Shown: in pieces, positions 17,956-26,886 of the stretch | Numbering within the stretch: the stretch's first letter is position 1 | How the letters are laid out: every line of letters begins with the position of its first letter | Position numbers and translations under genes: made by a program | The notes under the pieces: generated by a model | The model's input: the letters and a program-made list of their open reading frames with translations, nothing else | Databases searched by the model: none | Told to the model about the DNA's origin: nothing | Assembly (NCBI GenBank): GCA_903921785.1 | Contig: CAIXRH010000053.1 | Span: 1 to 64,000, forward strand | Origin: an uncultured Pseudomonadota bacterium | Lineage (GTDB): Bacteria > Myxococcota_A > UBA796 > SXON01 | Length of the DNA: 64,000 nt | Reading direction: 5' to 3'

Positions 17956-19737
17956 ATGGATCTGCGGGCGAGCGCTGCCTTTACCCGGACGTGGCGAGGC
18001 GGGGAGCTGGAGGAGTCGGTGGGGGAGGGGAGGGGGCTGGCCCGCGCGCTCGACGCCGCCGGGCCCGGTGCGCTCACTTCGCTCCTGGCCGAAGGCGTGG
18101 ACCTCGTGGAGCTCGAAGACGCCGAGGTGAGCCTCACCGTGGAGCGGCGCGCGGGCGGCACCGTACGCGTGCGCACCCGTTGGCAGTCCGGCGAGTCGGC
18201 GGAGCAGGACATTCCCCTGGAAGTTCCTGTGCAGGACATCGTGGAGGCACTCCACGACGGCTCCCGCGCGGTGCACTACAAAGATGGCGCCTGGTATGAG
18301 GGGTTCCCGCTAGGTGGCGCGCAGTTCGTGCTCCCGCCGCTCGCCCCCGAGCAGCTCGGCAGCCCCGGCTATCGGGACGCGCATCAGGTGCGGTTCGCCT
18401 ACGCGGCCGGCGCGATGGCCGGCGGCATCTCCAGCGCGGAGCTGGTGCTGGCGATGGGTCGGGCCGGGATGATCGGGTACTTCGGCGCCGGGGGGTTGCC
18501 GGTCGAGGCCGTCGAGGCCGCCCTGGTGCGGATCGGCGCGGGCTCCGGTGGGCGTCCGTTCGGGTTCAACCTGCTGCACAACCCGGCCGAGCCCGCGGTG
18601 GAGGCGCGTACGGTCGACCTGTACCTGCAGCACGGCGTTCGGGACGTGGACGCGAGCGCCTTCATGGGCCTCACTCCCTCCGTGGTGCGCTACCGTCTCC
18701 ACGGGATCCATGAGGTAGACGGTCGGATTGTCGTGCCGAACCGGCTCTGTGCCAAGGTGTCGCGGCCGGAGGTGGCCGAGCCCTTCATGCGTCCGGCGCC
18801 GGAGAAGCTCCTGGCGGAGCTGGTGGCCAGCGGCGCCATCACCGCCACGCAGGCGGCGATGGCGAAGAACATCCCCATCGCCGAGGACATCACCGTGGAG
18901 GCCGACAGCGGCGGCCACACCGATCGTCGGCCGCTCCCGGTGATCATCCCCATCCTCCGCCGCCTGGCCGACCGGGTCTCGGCCGAGCAGGGGTACCGTC
19001 AGCGGGTGCGCGTCGGCGCGGCCGGCGGCATCGGCGACCCGTGGTCGATGGCCGCGGCGTTCCAGCTCGGCGGCGACTACGTGATGACCGGCTCGGTGAA
19101 TCAGTGTACGCCCGAGGCTGCCACTTCCGCCGAGGTGAAGGAGATGCTGGCGCAAGCTGGCTTCGCGGACGTGACCGAGGGGCCCGCGCCCGACATGTTC
19201 GAGATCGGCGCGCAGGTGCAGGTGCTCGCCCGGGGCACGATGTACGCGCAGCGCGCCGCGAAGCTCTACGAGCTCTACAAGGCCTACGACGGCATCGAGG
19301 CCATCCCCGCGGCGGACCGCGCCAAGGTGGAGAAGCAGATCTTCCAGCGGCCGCTGGACGAGGTCTGGGCCGAGACCGAGGCGTACTGGCGTGCGCGCGA
19401 CCCTCGGGAGGCCGAGAAGGCCGCGAAGGAGCCCCGGCACCGCATGGCGCTGACCTTCCGCTGGTACCTCGGGATGTCCTCCCGATGGGCGCGGCTGGGA
19501 GAGGCCAGCCGCAAGCGCGACTACCAGGTGTGGTGCGGCCCGGCGATGGGGCTGTTCAACGACTGGGTGAAGGGCTCCGACCTGGAGGCGGTGCCGGCGC
19601 GCGGGGTCGTCACGGTGGCGGAGGCGCTTTTGCGCGGAGCCTGCTCGGCGCTGCGGGTGCAAGCGGCGCGGACGGCCGGGGTGCCGCTCCCGCCCAACGT
19701 CGACCGGATCTTCGCCCAGGGGAGCACCGCCTCGTGA
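17956..19737 (+). CDS. pfaD: PfaD-type enoyl reductase (PUFA/polyketide biosynthesis)
   Basis: 593 aa. It matches PfaD, the FMN-dependent trans-acting enoyl reductase of polyunsaturated fatty acid and some polyketide synthases, a relative of nitronate monooxygenase/FabK. Visible marks are AGAMAGGISSAELVLAMGRA, then GYFGAGGLP, GFNLLHNPAEPA, VGAAGGIGDPWSMAAAFQLG and ADYVMTGSVNQ-like sequence (GGDYVMTGSVNQ). The C-terminal WCGPAMGLFNDWVKGS is typical of the family. The ATG at 17956 has GAGAGG 5 nt upstream; an earlier in-frame start would overlap the preceding gene. No pfaA, pfaB or pfaC synthase gene lies in the window, so it must act with a synthase encoded elsewhere. Its stop overlaps the next start by 4 bp. 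Confidence 0.85.
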   Translation: MDLRASAAFTRTWRGGELEESVGEGRGLARALDAAGPGALTSLLAEGVDLVELEDAEVSLTVERRAGGTVRVRTRWQSGESAEQDIPLEVPVQDIVEALHDGSRAVHYKDGAWYEGFPLGGAQFVLPPLAPEQLGSPGYRDAHQVRFAYAAGAMAGGISSAELVLAMGRAGMIGYFGAGGLPVEAVEAALVRIGAGSGGRPFGFNLLHNPAEPAVEARTVDLYLQHGVRDVDASAFMGLTPSVVRYRLHGIHEVDGRIVVPNRLCAKVSRPEVAEPFMRPAPEKLLAELVASGAITATQAAMAKNIPIAEDITVEADSGGHTDRRPLPVIIPILRRLADRVSAEQGYRQRVRVGAAGGIGDPWSMAAAFQLGGDYVMTGSVNQCTPEAATSAEVKEMLAQAGFADVTEGPAPDMFEIGAQVQVLARGTMYAQRAAKLYELYKAYDGIEAIPAADRAKVEKQIFQRPLDEVWAETEAYWRARDPREAEKAAKEPRHRMALTFRWYLGMSSRWARLGEASRKRDYQVWCGPAMGLFNDWVKGSDLEAVPARGVVTVAEALLRGACSALRVQAARTAGVPLPPNVDRIFAQGSTAS

Positions 19738-21590
19738 CGCGCCGCTGGTGGGTCATCGCGGCGCTCGCGCTGCTCCTGGTGGTGTGGCACGCCTTCGGAG
19801 ACGGTCCGTTCTGGCTCCGTTACCCGATGGTCGGCTCCAGCCCCGACGCCCACGGCACCTTCTGGATGTACGACTGGGTGCGCGAGGAGGTGCTCTCCGG
19901 GCACTTCCCCCGCGCGACGACGCGGATGTACTCGCCGGGCGGCATGGACTTCCTGGTGCTCAACGGCGCCAACGTGCTCGACGCCCTGCTCTCCGTGCCG
20001 TTCCAGGTGCTTTTGGGCACGGGTCGCGGTGAGCTGTGGACCTGCGTGCTCATCGTCATCGGCAACGCCGTCGCGTTCTTCCCGCTCGCGCGTCAGCTCG
20101 CGCCGCGTTCTCCCGGGGCGGCCGTGGTCGCCACCTTCTGGTGGGCCACCAACCCCTACGTGCTCTCCGAGATGGGGGGCGGGCGGCCCACCCAGGCGAT
20201 GTTGTGGTTCGTCCCGCCGGCGATCCTGGTCTTGATGCGCTTCGCTTCCTGGAGGGACGCGGCGCTCCTCGGCCTCCTCGTCGGACTTCAGGGGCTCACC
20301 TACTGGTATCTCCCGATCTTCTTCGCGCTGGTCCTCGCGCCGTACGGGATCGGAAAGCTGGTGGAAAACCCCAAGCTGGCCGGAAAGTTCGCGGTGTCGG
20401 TCCTCGTGGCCGTGCTCGTGGTGGCCCCCTTGGCGTGGCCGATCCTCCAGGCGAGCCGGGCCGGGCAGATTCCGGGCATCGACCTCGACATCTCCAAGAC
20501 CGGGATGTGGCTGGAGTCGGTGGAGCGCTCCAATCGACTCTACAGCCAGTTCGCGTTCGTCTCCACGGCGGTGGTGCTCCTCGGGGCGTTCGCTCGTTTC
20601 AAGCGCGCGCCTGCCCTGGCCATCGGCCTCGCCATCGCGTTGTGGTTCGCGCTCGGCGCCCGCTTCGTCGCCTTCGGGTCGGTGCTGGAGAATCGCCCCT
20701 ACGGCTGGTTGTTCGCCCACTCCAGCTTCATCTCGCGGCTGAACTTCCCCGCGCGGGTGCTCTCGGTCGGCTACTGCGTGGCCGCGATGTCGCTCGCGCC
20801 GATCCTCGACGCGAGCCGGGTGAAGGTGCTCCCGTGGCTCCTCGTGGTGCTGGTCATCCTCGAGGGCCGCAGCAACCACCTCGGCCCGGGGCGCGTGCTC
20901 GCGGTACCCGAGATGCCGGCCTCCGTGATCGTACGGATGAACCCGGGTCCGGTGCTGTCCACTCCGATGGGCGCCCCGGACGTGTCGATGGTGGAGCAGT
21001 CGTTCCACCACCAGCCGATGGTCTCGGGCATGGGCGACCACGTCGAGACCGTGCGCGCGGCCAGCTACGACACGTGGCTGGAGAACCCGTGGTTCGCGGA
21101 GCTGGTGCAGGCGGACGACCTGATGAAGCCGTGGACCAAGGCCGACGAGGACGAGGTACGGGCCGCGGTCCGCTGGGTGTGGTTCGACCGGGCGTTGCTC
21201 GCGCGCGGCACCGACTCGTCGCTCACGCAGACCATCGAGTCGCGGCTGGAAGTGGCGCTGGGAACCCCGTACTACCAGGACAGCTACACCGCGATCTGGG
21301 ACCTCTCGCGGCCCGGGTCGACGGCGACGGAAGAGGAGAAGGCGGCGGCGGCGGCGGCGGAGACGATCGTGGAGGAGGAGCGCGAGGTCTGCACGGTTGG
21401 GCAGCTCCGCGGCGTGCTCTGGCCCTGGGGTGAGGGGCGGAGCTCGATGGCGGCCACCGCGCGGGCGACGACGGAGGGTGCGTCGGCGCCGACGGCCGCG
21501 GAGGGCGGCCAGACGCAAGGGGAGGCGGCGAGCGGGGCGGCGCCGACGGGCGCGGGAGCCGTGGAGCCCACTGTGGCGCCGGCGCAGTAG
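19734..21590 (+). CDS. Polytopic membrane protein, GT-C-like
   Basis: 618 aa from a GTG that overlaps the pfaD stop (GTGA). About ten to twelve hydrophobic helices are visible between residues 5 and 390. The first helix is followed by a conserved-looking loop, GSSPDAHGTFWMYDWVREEV, that could hold an acidic catalytic residue as in GT-C lipid-linked glycosyltransferases. Residues 400-530 form a soluble domain, and the last 90 residues are Ala/Thr/Gly-rich and low complexity. I infer a membrane glycosyl- or acyl-transferase-like enzyme, but no family signature is decisive. The coupling to pfaD suggests a role in lipid or envelope modification. Confidence 0.55.
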   Translation: MTRRWWVIAALALLLVVWHAFGDGPFWLRYPMVGSSPDAHGTFWMYDWVREEVLSGHFPRATTRMYSPGGMDFLVLNGANVLDALLSVPFQVLLGTGRGELWTCVLIVIGNAVAFFPLARQLAPRSPGAAVVATFWWATNPYVLSEMGGGRPTQAMLWFVPPAILVLMRFASWRDAALLGLLVGLQGLTYWYLPIFFALVLAPYGIGKLVENPKLAGKFAVSVLVAVLVVAPLAWPILQASRAGQIPGIDLDISKTGMWLESVERSNRLYSQFAFVSTAVVLLGAFARFKRAPALAIGLAIALWFALGARFVAFGSVLENRPYGWLFAHSSFISRLNFPARVLSVGYCVAAMSLAPILDASRVKVLPWLLVVLVILEGRSNHLGPGRVLAVPEMPASVIVRMNPGPVLSTPMGAPDVSMVEQSFHHQPMVSGMGDHVETVRAASYDTWLENPWFAELVQADDLMKPWTKADEDEVRAAVRWVWFDRALLARGTDSSLTQTIESRLEVALGTPYYQDSYTAIWDLSRPGSTATEEEKAAAAAAETIVEEEREVCTVGQLRGVLWPWGEGRSSMAATARATTEGASAPTAAEGGQTQGEAASGAAPTGAGAVEPTVAPAQ

Positions 21591-21630
21591 CGGTCGGTCG
21601 GCTCAAGAGGGCCGTTGAACCAGGCGAAGA

Positions 21631-21650
21631 GGAGGGGGGGGTTCCCCTCC
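21631..21650. terminator. Hairpin between convergent genes
   Basis: GGAGGGG and CCCCTCC form a 7-bp stem around GGGGTT. It lies between two convergent genes and could end transcription from either side. No T-run is present. Confidence 0.25.
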
Positions 21651-21715
21651 CGGCCCTCCTCCACCCTCGCGAGCCAGGACCGACGTCGGCGGCGCCGCGG
21701 CGGCGCGGCGTTCGC

Positions 21716-22225
21716 TCAGAAGACGAACCCGCCGACCTCGAAGAGGGTGACGTGGAGCTCCGGTGTGGGCGTTTGCCCGGCGAACCCCACCGTCCCGTCG
21801 AGGCCGGTACGCCAGCGGAGACGGGGGCCGAGCGCGCCGGAGTAGCCGAAGGCGGCGCCGACGAGGGGGCGCGGCGCCACGCCGTCGGCGAAGCCGGCCC
21901 CCGCGACCGGCCCGAGGAAGAAGCCCGTCATCCCGTCCGTCGCGGCGGCGCGCCCGAAGTAGTGCAGCCCCGACATCCGCACCGACCCACCGCGCCAGCT
22001 GTTCCCGCTGGTGGAGAGCAGGTAGTCCGCGTCGCCGTCGAGGCGGAGGCCCCAGGTGGGGGAGAGCCGCCACTCCAGGGCCACCGGCGCGAGGTCCAGG
22101 AGCAACAGGGTGTCGCCGGTGCTGCTGACGCCGCCGCCCGCGAGAGGGAGGGCAGCGCCCAGGTAGAGGTGCTGCGACGCGGCGGGCTCGGCGGCCAGTG
22201 CGTGGGAGAGGAGCAAGGGGAACAC
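21716..22225 (-). CDS. Putative outer-membrane beta-barrel protein
   Basis: 169 aa from a GTG with AAGAGG 4-5 nt upstream. The N-terminus (FPLLLSHALAAEPAA) is a short signal peptide. The rest alternates hydrophobic and polar residues in strands rich in Gly, Leu and aromatics (LYLGAALPL, LGLRLDG-like, GFFLGPVAGAGFADG) and ends in Phe (VGGFVF), as outer-membrane barrels do. Size would fit an 8-stranded barrel. No named family is recognised. It converges with the GT-C-like gene. Confidence 0.5.
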   Translation of the reverse strand: MFPLLLSHALAAEPAASQHLYLGAALPLAGGGVSSTGDTLLLLDLAPVALEWRLSPTWGLRLDGDADYLLSTSGNSWRGGSVRMSGLHYFGRAAATDGMTGFFLGPVAGAGFADGVAPRPLVGAAFGYSGALGPRLRWRTGLDGTVGFAGQTPTPELHVTLFEVGGFVF

Positions 22226-22325
22226 GGAACCTCTTGGACGAACGCGTCCTAATCCACAGCGTCCGCCGCGGATGTTACCGCAGGTAACGGCCGACGCCGC
22301 GGGAGCTGGACTGCGACGGCACAGA

Positions 22326-23516
22326 TCACGGTGTGGGGGCGCGCTTCGGTGCGGCCGGCCCGGTAGCCCCAGGGGGCCCGGGCGCCGCCGCCTCCGGCGG
22401 CGGCGCCTCCGGTCGACGCAGCACCGCCATGAAGTCGCGGGTGTCTTCCGTGAGGTACCGATCCGCCGGGTGGACCATGCGGGCGTCGAGCTTGCGAGCC
22501 TTGATCTTCCCCGAGGCGTCCGCGGCGTAGCTCGAGAAGGTGATCCACTCGCGGTTGATCTCCAGCTGCATCCCCCGGACCGCGCCCGCCCTCACCAGGG
22601 TTTCCGCGAGGGTGGTGATGCTCAGCGCGGGCCCCGCCACATACAAAAAGCTCCCGTCGACCCGCACGCCGGCGCCCGAGCGCCAGGTGGCGGTCTTGTT
22701 GTCGGGGCCGGTGTAGCCCCACTGGGCGTTGGGCTCCTTGACCAGCCTCGGGTCCACCGCGCCGTCGTCCACGATGAGATCGAGGTTCTGGCGGACGGAC
22801 TCCAGGTCGGCGAGCGCGTAGTCCCGGGGGACGAGGCCCACCCCGGGCCGGCCGTGCAGGTCCACCACGAGGGACGCGGCCTCGGCTCGGAGCTTCCGCT
22901 TCTCCTTGCCGAGCAGGTAGAACCCGCCTTTGGAGCCGGAGAGCCGGAATCCATCCGAGAAGGCGGCGACGAGCGTCGACTGCTCTTCGGGGGCCACGAA
23001 GTTCGGGCGTGCCCAGGGCTTCTCCAGCTTGTCCCCGGGGTGTTGTTCGAAGCGGAACGCCTCGCGCTCCATCCATACGATGCGGACCAGGGCGGCGGTG
23101 TGCTTCGTGTCGGGGCGGATGGAGGTGGTCCATGCCATGTGGCGGCCGTCGACGAGCGGGCCGAAGGGGGTCCAGCGACCCTCACCGTCGAGCGCAGGGG
23201 TGACGGGGCTCGGCAGATCGGCGGGGGGCTGTTCTTCTGGGGCCACGGCGCCGGTCGTGGCGGGGTCCGCCACCAGGGCGGTGAGCTGATCCCCGGTGGT
23301 TGGGACGCCGCCTTCTTCGGGCTCCGTCGCGGCGTAGAAGCTGCGCTCCGCAGCGTCGATCACCGGGCCCAGCTCGTGGTCCCTCGCCCACTCCACCAGC
23401 CGCTGGGGCACGGTGTCGGTGCCGGGCGCCCGCAGCGCTTCCCCCAGGGACACCGCCAGCCACCCGGAGATCGCGAGCGCGGCAGACGAGAACCCGATCA
23501 CGAAGGGGCGACGCAT
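22326..23516 (-). CDS. Phosphodiester glycosidase (NAGPA)-like exported protein
   Basis: 396 aa with an N-terminal signal anchor (MRRPFVIGFSSAALAISGWL). After a variable region, residues 160-360 resemble the phosphodiester glycosidase/NAGPA fold: FSDGFRLSGSKGGFYLLG, LVVDLHGRPGVG, a DGAV turn, SGAGVRVDGSFLYVAG and TTLAETLVRAGAVRGMQLEIN. The usual C-terminal LDGG motif is replaced by LEIN, so activity is doubtful. The tail is Pro/Ala-rich. It starts 7 bp after the esterase gene and has GAGGGG before its ATG, so the two are almost certainly one operon. Confidence 0.5.
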   Translation of the reverse strand: MRRPFVIGFSSAALAISGWLAVSLGEALRAPGTDTVPQRLVEWARDHELGPVIDAAERSFYAATEPEEGGVPTTGDQLTALVADPATTGAVAPEEQPPADLPSPVTPALDGEGRWTPFGPLVDGRHMAWTTSIRPDTKHTAALVRIVWMEREAFRFEQHPGDKLEKPWARPNFVAPEEQSTLVAAFSDGFRLSGSKGGFYLLGKEKRKLRAEAASLVVDLHGRPGVGLVPRDYALADLESVRQNLDLIVDDGAVDPRLVKEPNAQWGYTGPDNKTATWRSGAGVRVDGSFLYVAGPALSITTLAETLVRAGAVRGMQLEINREWITFSSYAADASGKIKARKLDARMVHPADRYLTEDTRDFMAVLRRPEAPPPEAAAPGPPGATGPAAPKRAPTP

Positions 23517-23523
23517 CGGCCCC

Positions 23524-26367
23524 TCACCATAACCCCAGCGCCAGCACCGACCGGCCGTCGAGGACGTTGCCCGCCTCGACGCAGCGGATGTGGTGGTCGA
23601 AGACCACGAAGTCGGGGAGGTAGCGGGGGAGGCAGCGGGCCAGGGTGAGGGCGGCGGGGGAGCCGGTCCAGACCAGGAGGGCGTGTCGGGGGCGGAGGGG
23701 GTTGGCCACCGCGAACGCCGCGCCGACATCGGCTCCGGGGTATTGCTGATCCTTGAACCACAGCACGTCGCCGTCGAAACGTACAGGGAGCCCAGCGGAC
23801 GTGGCCGCGGCAGCGCGGAGCACCGCGTGGGTCGCGGGCGTGCCGACCGCCACGATGTCCCACGCGTCCAGCTCCGCTTCGCCGACCGCGGTGTCGGGCA
23901 CCACGGGCAGGGTGGAGCCGCGGATGCCGCTCGGGTTGGCGAGCCGCTCGGCCAGCGCGCGCGAGGCCGCCTCCATCGCCGGGTCCCCCGTGGCGTAGGT
24001 GAACAGGCGCGGGGCGCTGCGGTTGATCCCGAGTGGACCTGGAGGATCCGCCGGGTCGGCGCGCGCGATCGGGGCGAAGCTGGCGCCACGGCGCGCGAAG
24101 GAGCGGACGGGCCCGGCGGATGCGCCCTTCGCCGGCGGCCCGATCCCCTCCACCCCGTCGATGGTGACCGGACCCGGCGCGGCTGCGGTGAGGAGGCTGA
24201 ACGCGGCCACGTTCTCCGTGGTCACCCGGACCCTGTCGCCCTCGCGGACGGCGTCGATCAGTGAGAAACGCCCGGACGCCGCCGCGGCGTCGATGCGCAC
24301 CCAGTACGCCCCGCGGACGTGAAGGTCTGCCGTGCGGAAGGTCACGTGATCCGGGGAGCGCGTCCGGCTGCGGAGCGCCTTCGTCCACAGCGAACCCCCG
24401 GCGTACGTGGTGTCCTGCACGTTGTGGCCCAGGTCGGGCCGGGTGAACGTCTTGTCCGGAGAGCCGAGCGCGGCCAGCCGCTCCATCATCCGCGCGGTGT
24501 GGTCGTCCGCCATCGCCGTGTCCTTGCGCCCATGGACGGCGTCCAACGGGAGGTTCCCCAGGTTCTCGGCGAGCTCGATCGCGGTCACGGAGGCGAGCAC
24601 GGCGGCTTCGGGCTCGGTGATCGCCTTGCCGCGGAGGCTCGAGAACCGGCGGATGTCCGCCGCGCCGGCCAGGGGCTGCGCGTGCGAGAAGATGTCGGGG
24701 TGCCGGGTGGCGATCTCGAAGACGCCGATGCCGCCCATGCTCACGCCGGTGAGGTCCACCCGGTCGTGGTCGATGGGGTATCGGCTGAGCACCGTGTCGA
24801 TCACGCTGAGCACGTCGTCCTCGCCGGGGCCGCGGAACGCGAGGTCGCCCCGACCGTAGGGCGCGACGACGAAGTCGGTGGGGTCGGGGAGCGAGACCCC
24901 GAGGGGGAACGCCCGCTCGGCGTGGACGTCGGACTCGCCGCGGTTCAGGGGCACGCCCAACATCTCCCGGATGAACCGCCCCGGGCCGCTGCCGAGCCCA
25001 TGGAGGCCCACATGGAGGGTCCACGTTCGGCGCGGAGAGTACGTCTTGGGTACGACGAGGGCGAAGGGCTGCGCGGTGCTGTCGAGGCGCGAGCGGTAGG
25101 CCATCCACATCGGCCCGGTGCGGCCGGCGAACGGGTCCTCGCCGTGGCGGACGGAGGCGAGCACTGGGGTGAGCTGGTCGCTGAGGCGAACGATCCACGC
25201 TGGATCCGGGACCCCGTCCTCGATCGCTCCCCGAAGGGCCTCGGTCAGCCACTCCAGCGTCGCCACGGCCGTGCTGTCGAGCCCGGTGACTGGCGGCGAT
25301 GGCGGGTGGAGCGTCTCGGCCCAGCTCCCGAGCTGTGGCGCTGGCCGGGGGGTGAACAGCGCCGGCGAGGTGCGCCGCAGCTCCGCCAGGGTGTCCGTGG
25401 CGTCGGCCACCAGCATCGCCTGGGCGGTCGGCGGGCTCCGCTCGAAGGTGCGGGTCGCTTGGGCGTCGCCAGGGCCGCGGAGGGTGACGGTGGCCACGAG
25501 CACGCCGCGGCCGTCGGGCGTCAGCGGCAGCGGGGACGGCGCGTCGAGCGGGAGCGGCGCGCCCGCGGTGGACGCGTGGACGCCGCTGTCGCCGTGGAGG
25601 ATGTCGGGGAGGGTGGGCGCGACGGTGGCGGTGAGGCCGCTGCGGCCGAGGGTGAACCGCGGCTCCACGCGGGTGGCCGCGAGGAGCGCCTCCCCGAGCG
25701 CGGCGAGGTGCGCGGGCGCAGCGGCGCCCGGGAGCCGGAGGGTGATCCCCGGGATCGGCTCGCCGTCGGGGTCGCTGAGCCGGACCGAGAACCGCCAGGC
25801 GCCGCCGGCCTGCCGGACGCGAATCACCACGACGTTCTCCCCCGGGTGGAGCGTGATCGGGGCGGAGCGGGCGTCGGGAGCCCAGGCGTGCGGCCCAGGG
25901 TCGTCGAGCGCCGGCACCCGCGTCCCGTCGACCCACACCGCCGACCCGTCGTCTGCGCCCACGTGGAGGACCGCGGGCGTGGAGGCGGCCGCGACGACGG
26001 CGACCGCGGCGTAGACCGCCGTTTGCGACTCGGCGCTGACCGCGGAGAGGTCCACCCCCGGCTCGCCGAAAATGGCTCGCCATCCGGTCCAGGCGTCGGG
26101 GGCGGCCGCTGGGTCGGGATCGGGGGGCAGGTCCGTTGGGCGGGGCAGCGGGTCGGAGAGGGCCCAGGCGCGGAGGAAGCCGTCCGCGTCGGGGCGGAGG
26201 TCGAGGGCGGCGGGCGACCACGGGGCGGCGTTCGCGGTGGCGCTGGGCGCGGCGGGGAGGCCGGCCGGGGTGGAGGAGGATGCCGCTGGCGGCGCGCCGA
26301 CCGCGGGGGCGCACGCCGAGGCCCCGAGCAGGATCGCGAGTCCGGAAGAGGCGAACCAGCGCCGCAT
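23524..26367 (-). CDS. Esterase-type alpha/beta-hydrolase lipoprotein
   Basis: 947 aa. The signal peptide ends in the lipobox LLGASAC (Cys19). Around residues 130-210 there is a beta-sandwich-like module (VLHVGADDGSAVWVDGTRV), as in PA14/carbohydrate-binding regions of exported hydrolases. Residues about 430-660 form an alpha/beta-hydrolase: TWTLHVGLHGLGSG, the nucleophile elbow GVSMGGIG with Ser, HGRKDTAMADDHTARM for the acid, and LGHNVQD for the His. This resembles prolyl-oligopeptidase or PHB-depolymerase-like esterases. The C-terminal 250 residues form another beta/alpha domain seen after such esterases. Substrate unknown. Located on the envelope, first gene of a two-gene operon. Confidence 0.65.
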   Translation of the reverse strand: MRRWFASSGLAILLGASACAPAVGAPPAASSSTPAGLPAAPSATANAAPWSPAALDLRPDADGFLRAWALSDPLPRPTDLPPDPDPAAAPDAWTGWRAIFGEPGVDLSAVSAESQTAVYAAVAVVAAASTPAVLHVGADDGSAVWVDGTRVPALDDPGPHAWAPDARSAPITLHPGENVVVIRVRQAGGAWRFSVRLSDPDGEPIPGITLRLPGAAAPAHLAALGEALLAATRVEPRFTLGRSGLTATVAPTLPDILHGDSGVHASTAGAPLPLDAPSPLPLTPDGRGVLVATVTLRGPGDAQATRTFERSPPTAQAMLVADATDTLAELRRTSPALFTPRPAPQLGSWAETLHPPSPPVTGLDSTAVATLEWLTEALRGAIEDGVPDPAWIVRLSDQLTPVLASVRHGEDPFAGRTGPMWMAYRSRLDSTAQPFALVVPKTYSPRRTWTLHVGLHGLGSGPGRFIREMLGVPLNRGESDVHAERAFPLGVSLPDPTDFVVAPYGRGDLAFRGPGEDDVLSVIDTVLSRYPIDHDRVDLTGVSMGGIGVFEIATRHPDIFSHAQPLAGAADIRRFSSLRGKAITEPEAAVLASVTAIELAENLGNLPLDAVHGRKDTAMADDHTARMMERLAALGSPDKTFTRPDLGHNVQDTTYAGGSLWTKALRSRTRSPDHVTFRTADLHVRGAYWVRIDAAAASGRFSLIDAVREGDRVRVTTENVAAFSLLTAAAPGPVTIDGVEGIGPPAKGASAGPVRSFARRGASFAPIARADPADPPGPLGINRSAPRLFTYATGDPAMEAASRALAERLANPSGIRGSTLPVVPDTAVGEAELDAWDIVAVGTPATHAVLRAAAATSAGLPVRFDGDVLWFKDQQYPGADVGAAFAVANPLRPRHALLVWTGSPAALTLARCLPRYLPDFVVFDHHIRCVEAGNVLDGRSVLALGLW

Positions 26368-26395
26368 CGGGGAGGGCTAACGCGGCGGCGGGCGC

Positions 26396-26424
26396 TTGAC
26401 GGCGGGGGGGCACGACGGTAGATG
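26396..26424 (+). promoter_or_regulatory. Promoter of tRNA-Glu
   Basis: TTGACG (26396-26401), 17 nt, then TAGATG (26419-26424). The tRNA begins 12 nt after the -10 box. The same TTGACG-N17 design precedes tRNA-Ala and the toxin-antitoxin pair. Confidence 0.6.
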
Positions 26425-26435
26425 CGCGGCGCCTC

Positions 26436-26511
26436 GGTCCCATCGTCTAGAGGCCTAGGACAGTGCCCTCTCACGGCACCAACAGGGGTTCGAATCCCCT
26501 TGGGACTACCA
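26436..26511 (+). tRNA. tRNA-Glu (anticodon CTC)
   Basis: A 76-nt cloverleaf with encoded CCA. The acceptor GGTCCCA pairs with TGGGACT (first pair G-T). The D arm contains GTCTAGAGGCCTAGGAC, the anticodon stem is GTGCC/GGCAC around loop CTCTCAC, and the T arm is AGGGG-TTCGAAT-CCCCT. Anticodon CTC reads GAG. A promoter precedes it and a terminator follows. Confidence 0.95.
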
Positions 26512-26517
26512 TCGACC

Positions 26518-26550
26518 GGCCCTTCCAATCGTTAGTTTGGAAGGGCCTTT
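26518..26550 (+). terminator. Intrinsic terminator of tRNA-Glu
   Basis: GGCCCTTCCAA (26518-26528) and TTGGAAGGGCC (26537-26547) form a perfect 11-bp stem with an 8-nt loop, followed by TTTCT. Confidence 0.8.
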
Positions 26551-26607
26551 CTCGTTCAGGAGGGGGACTACCCCAACGGGATGCCGGAAACCAGCGGGCC
26601 GGCACGC

Positions 26608-26644
26608 TTGACGCTCGGACGAGGCAGCGCTACCCTGATATCAG
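26608..26644 (+). promoter_or_regulatory. Promoter and palindromic operator of the FitAB-like pair
   Basis: TTGACG (26608-26613), 17 nt, TACCCT (26631-26636). The perfect palindrome CTGATATCAG (26635-26644) overlaps the -10 end and the expected start point, and AGGTG follows as the SD. FitA-type antitoxins bind such inverted repeats, so I infer autorepression. Confidence 0.6.
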
Positions 26645-26652
26645 GTGATAGC

Positions 26653-26886
26653 ATGTCGCAACTGATCGTTCGCAACCTGGAGCCCGAGGTCGTTCAGGCC
26701 CTTCAACGCCGCGCCGCCGACCACGGTCGCTCGGCCGAGGCCGAGCATCGCGAGATCCTTCGGCAGGCGCTGCTCATCGACACGAAGGCCGACGCGTTCA
26801 AGGCCTGGGTGCTCTCGATGCCCAACGTGGGGGACGACGCCGACTTCGAGCGGGGTGCCGACCTCCCGCGCGAGGTTGACCTGTGA
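26653..26886 (+). CDS. FitA-like ribbon-helix-helix antitoxin
   Basis: 77 aa. The N-terminal MSQLIVRNLEPEVVQALQRR is the strand-helix-helix of an RHH/FitA-type DNA-binding antitoxin, with RSAEAEHREILRQAL forming helix 2 (the common AEaEhReIL pattern). The C-terminal tail (VLSMPNVGDDADFERG) is the acidic segment expected to wrap the toxin. It should dimerise, bind the operator upstream and neutralise the PIN toxin. The ATG at 26653 has AGGTG 6 nt upstream. Its stop overlaps the toxin start by 4 bp, the usual arrangement for translational coupling. Confidence 0.85.
   Translation: MSQLIVRNLEPEVVQALQRRAADHGRSAEAEHREILRQALLIDTKADAFKAWVLSMPNVGDDADFERGADLPREVDL

Noticed and set aside
24319..26421. 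Long open frames opposite real genes (for example the 700-codon frame here)
   Set aside because: They arise because stop codons are rare at this GC content; their translations are Arg/Gly/Ala-rich without motifs and lie antisense to well-supported genes.
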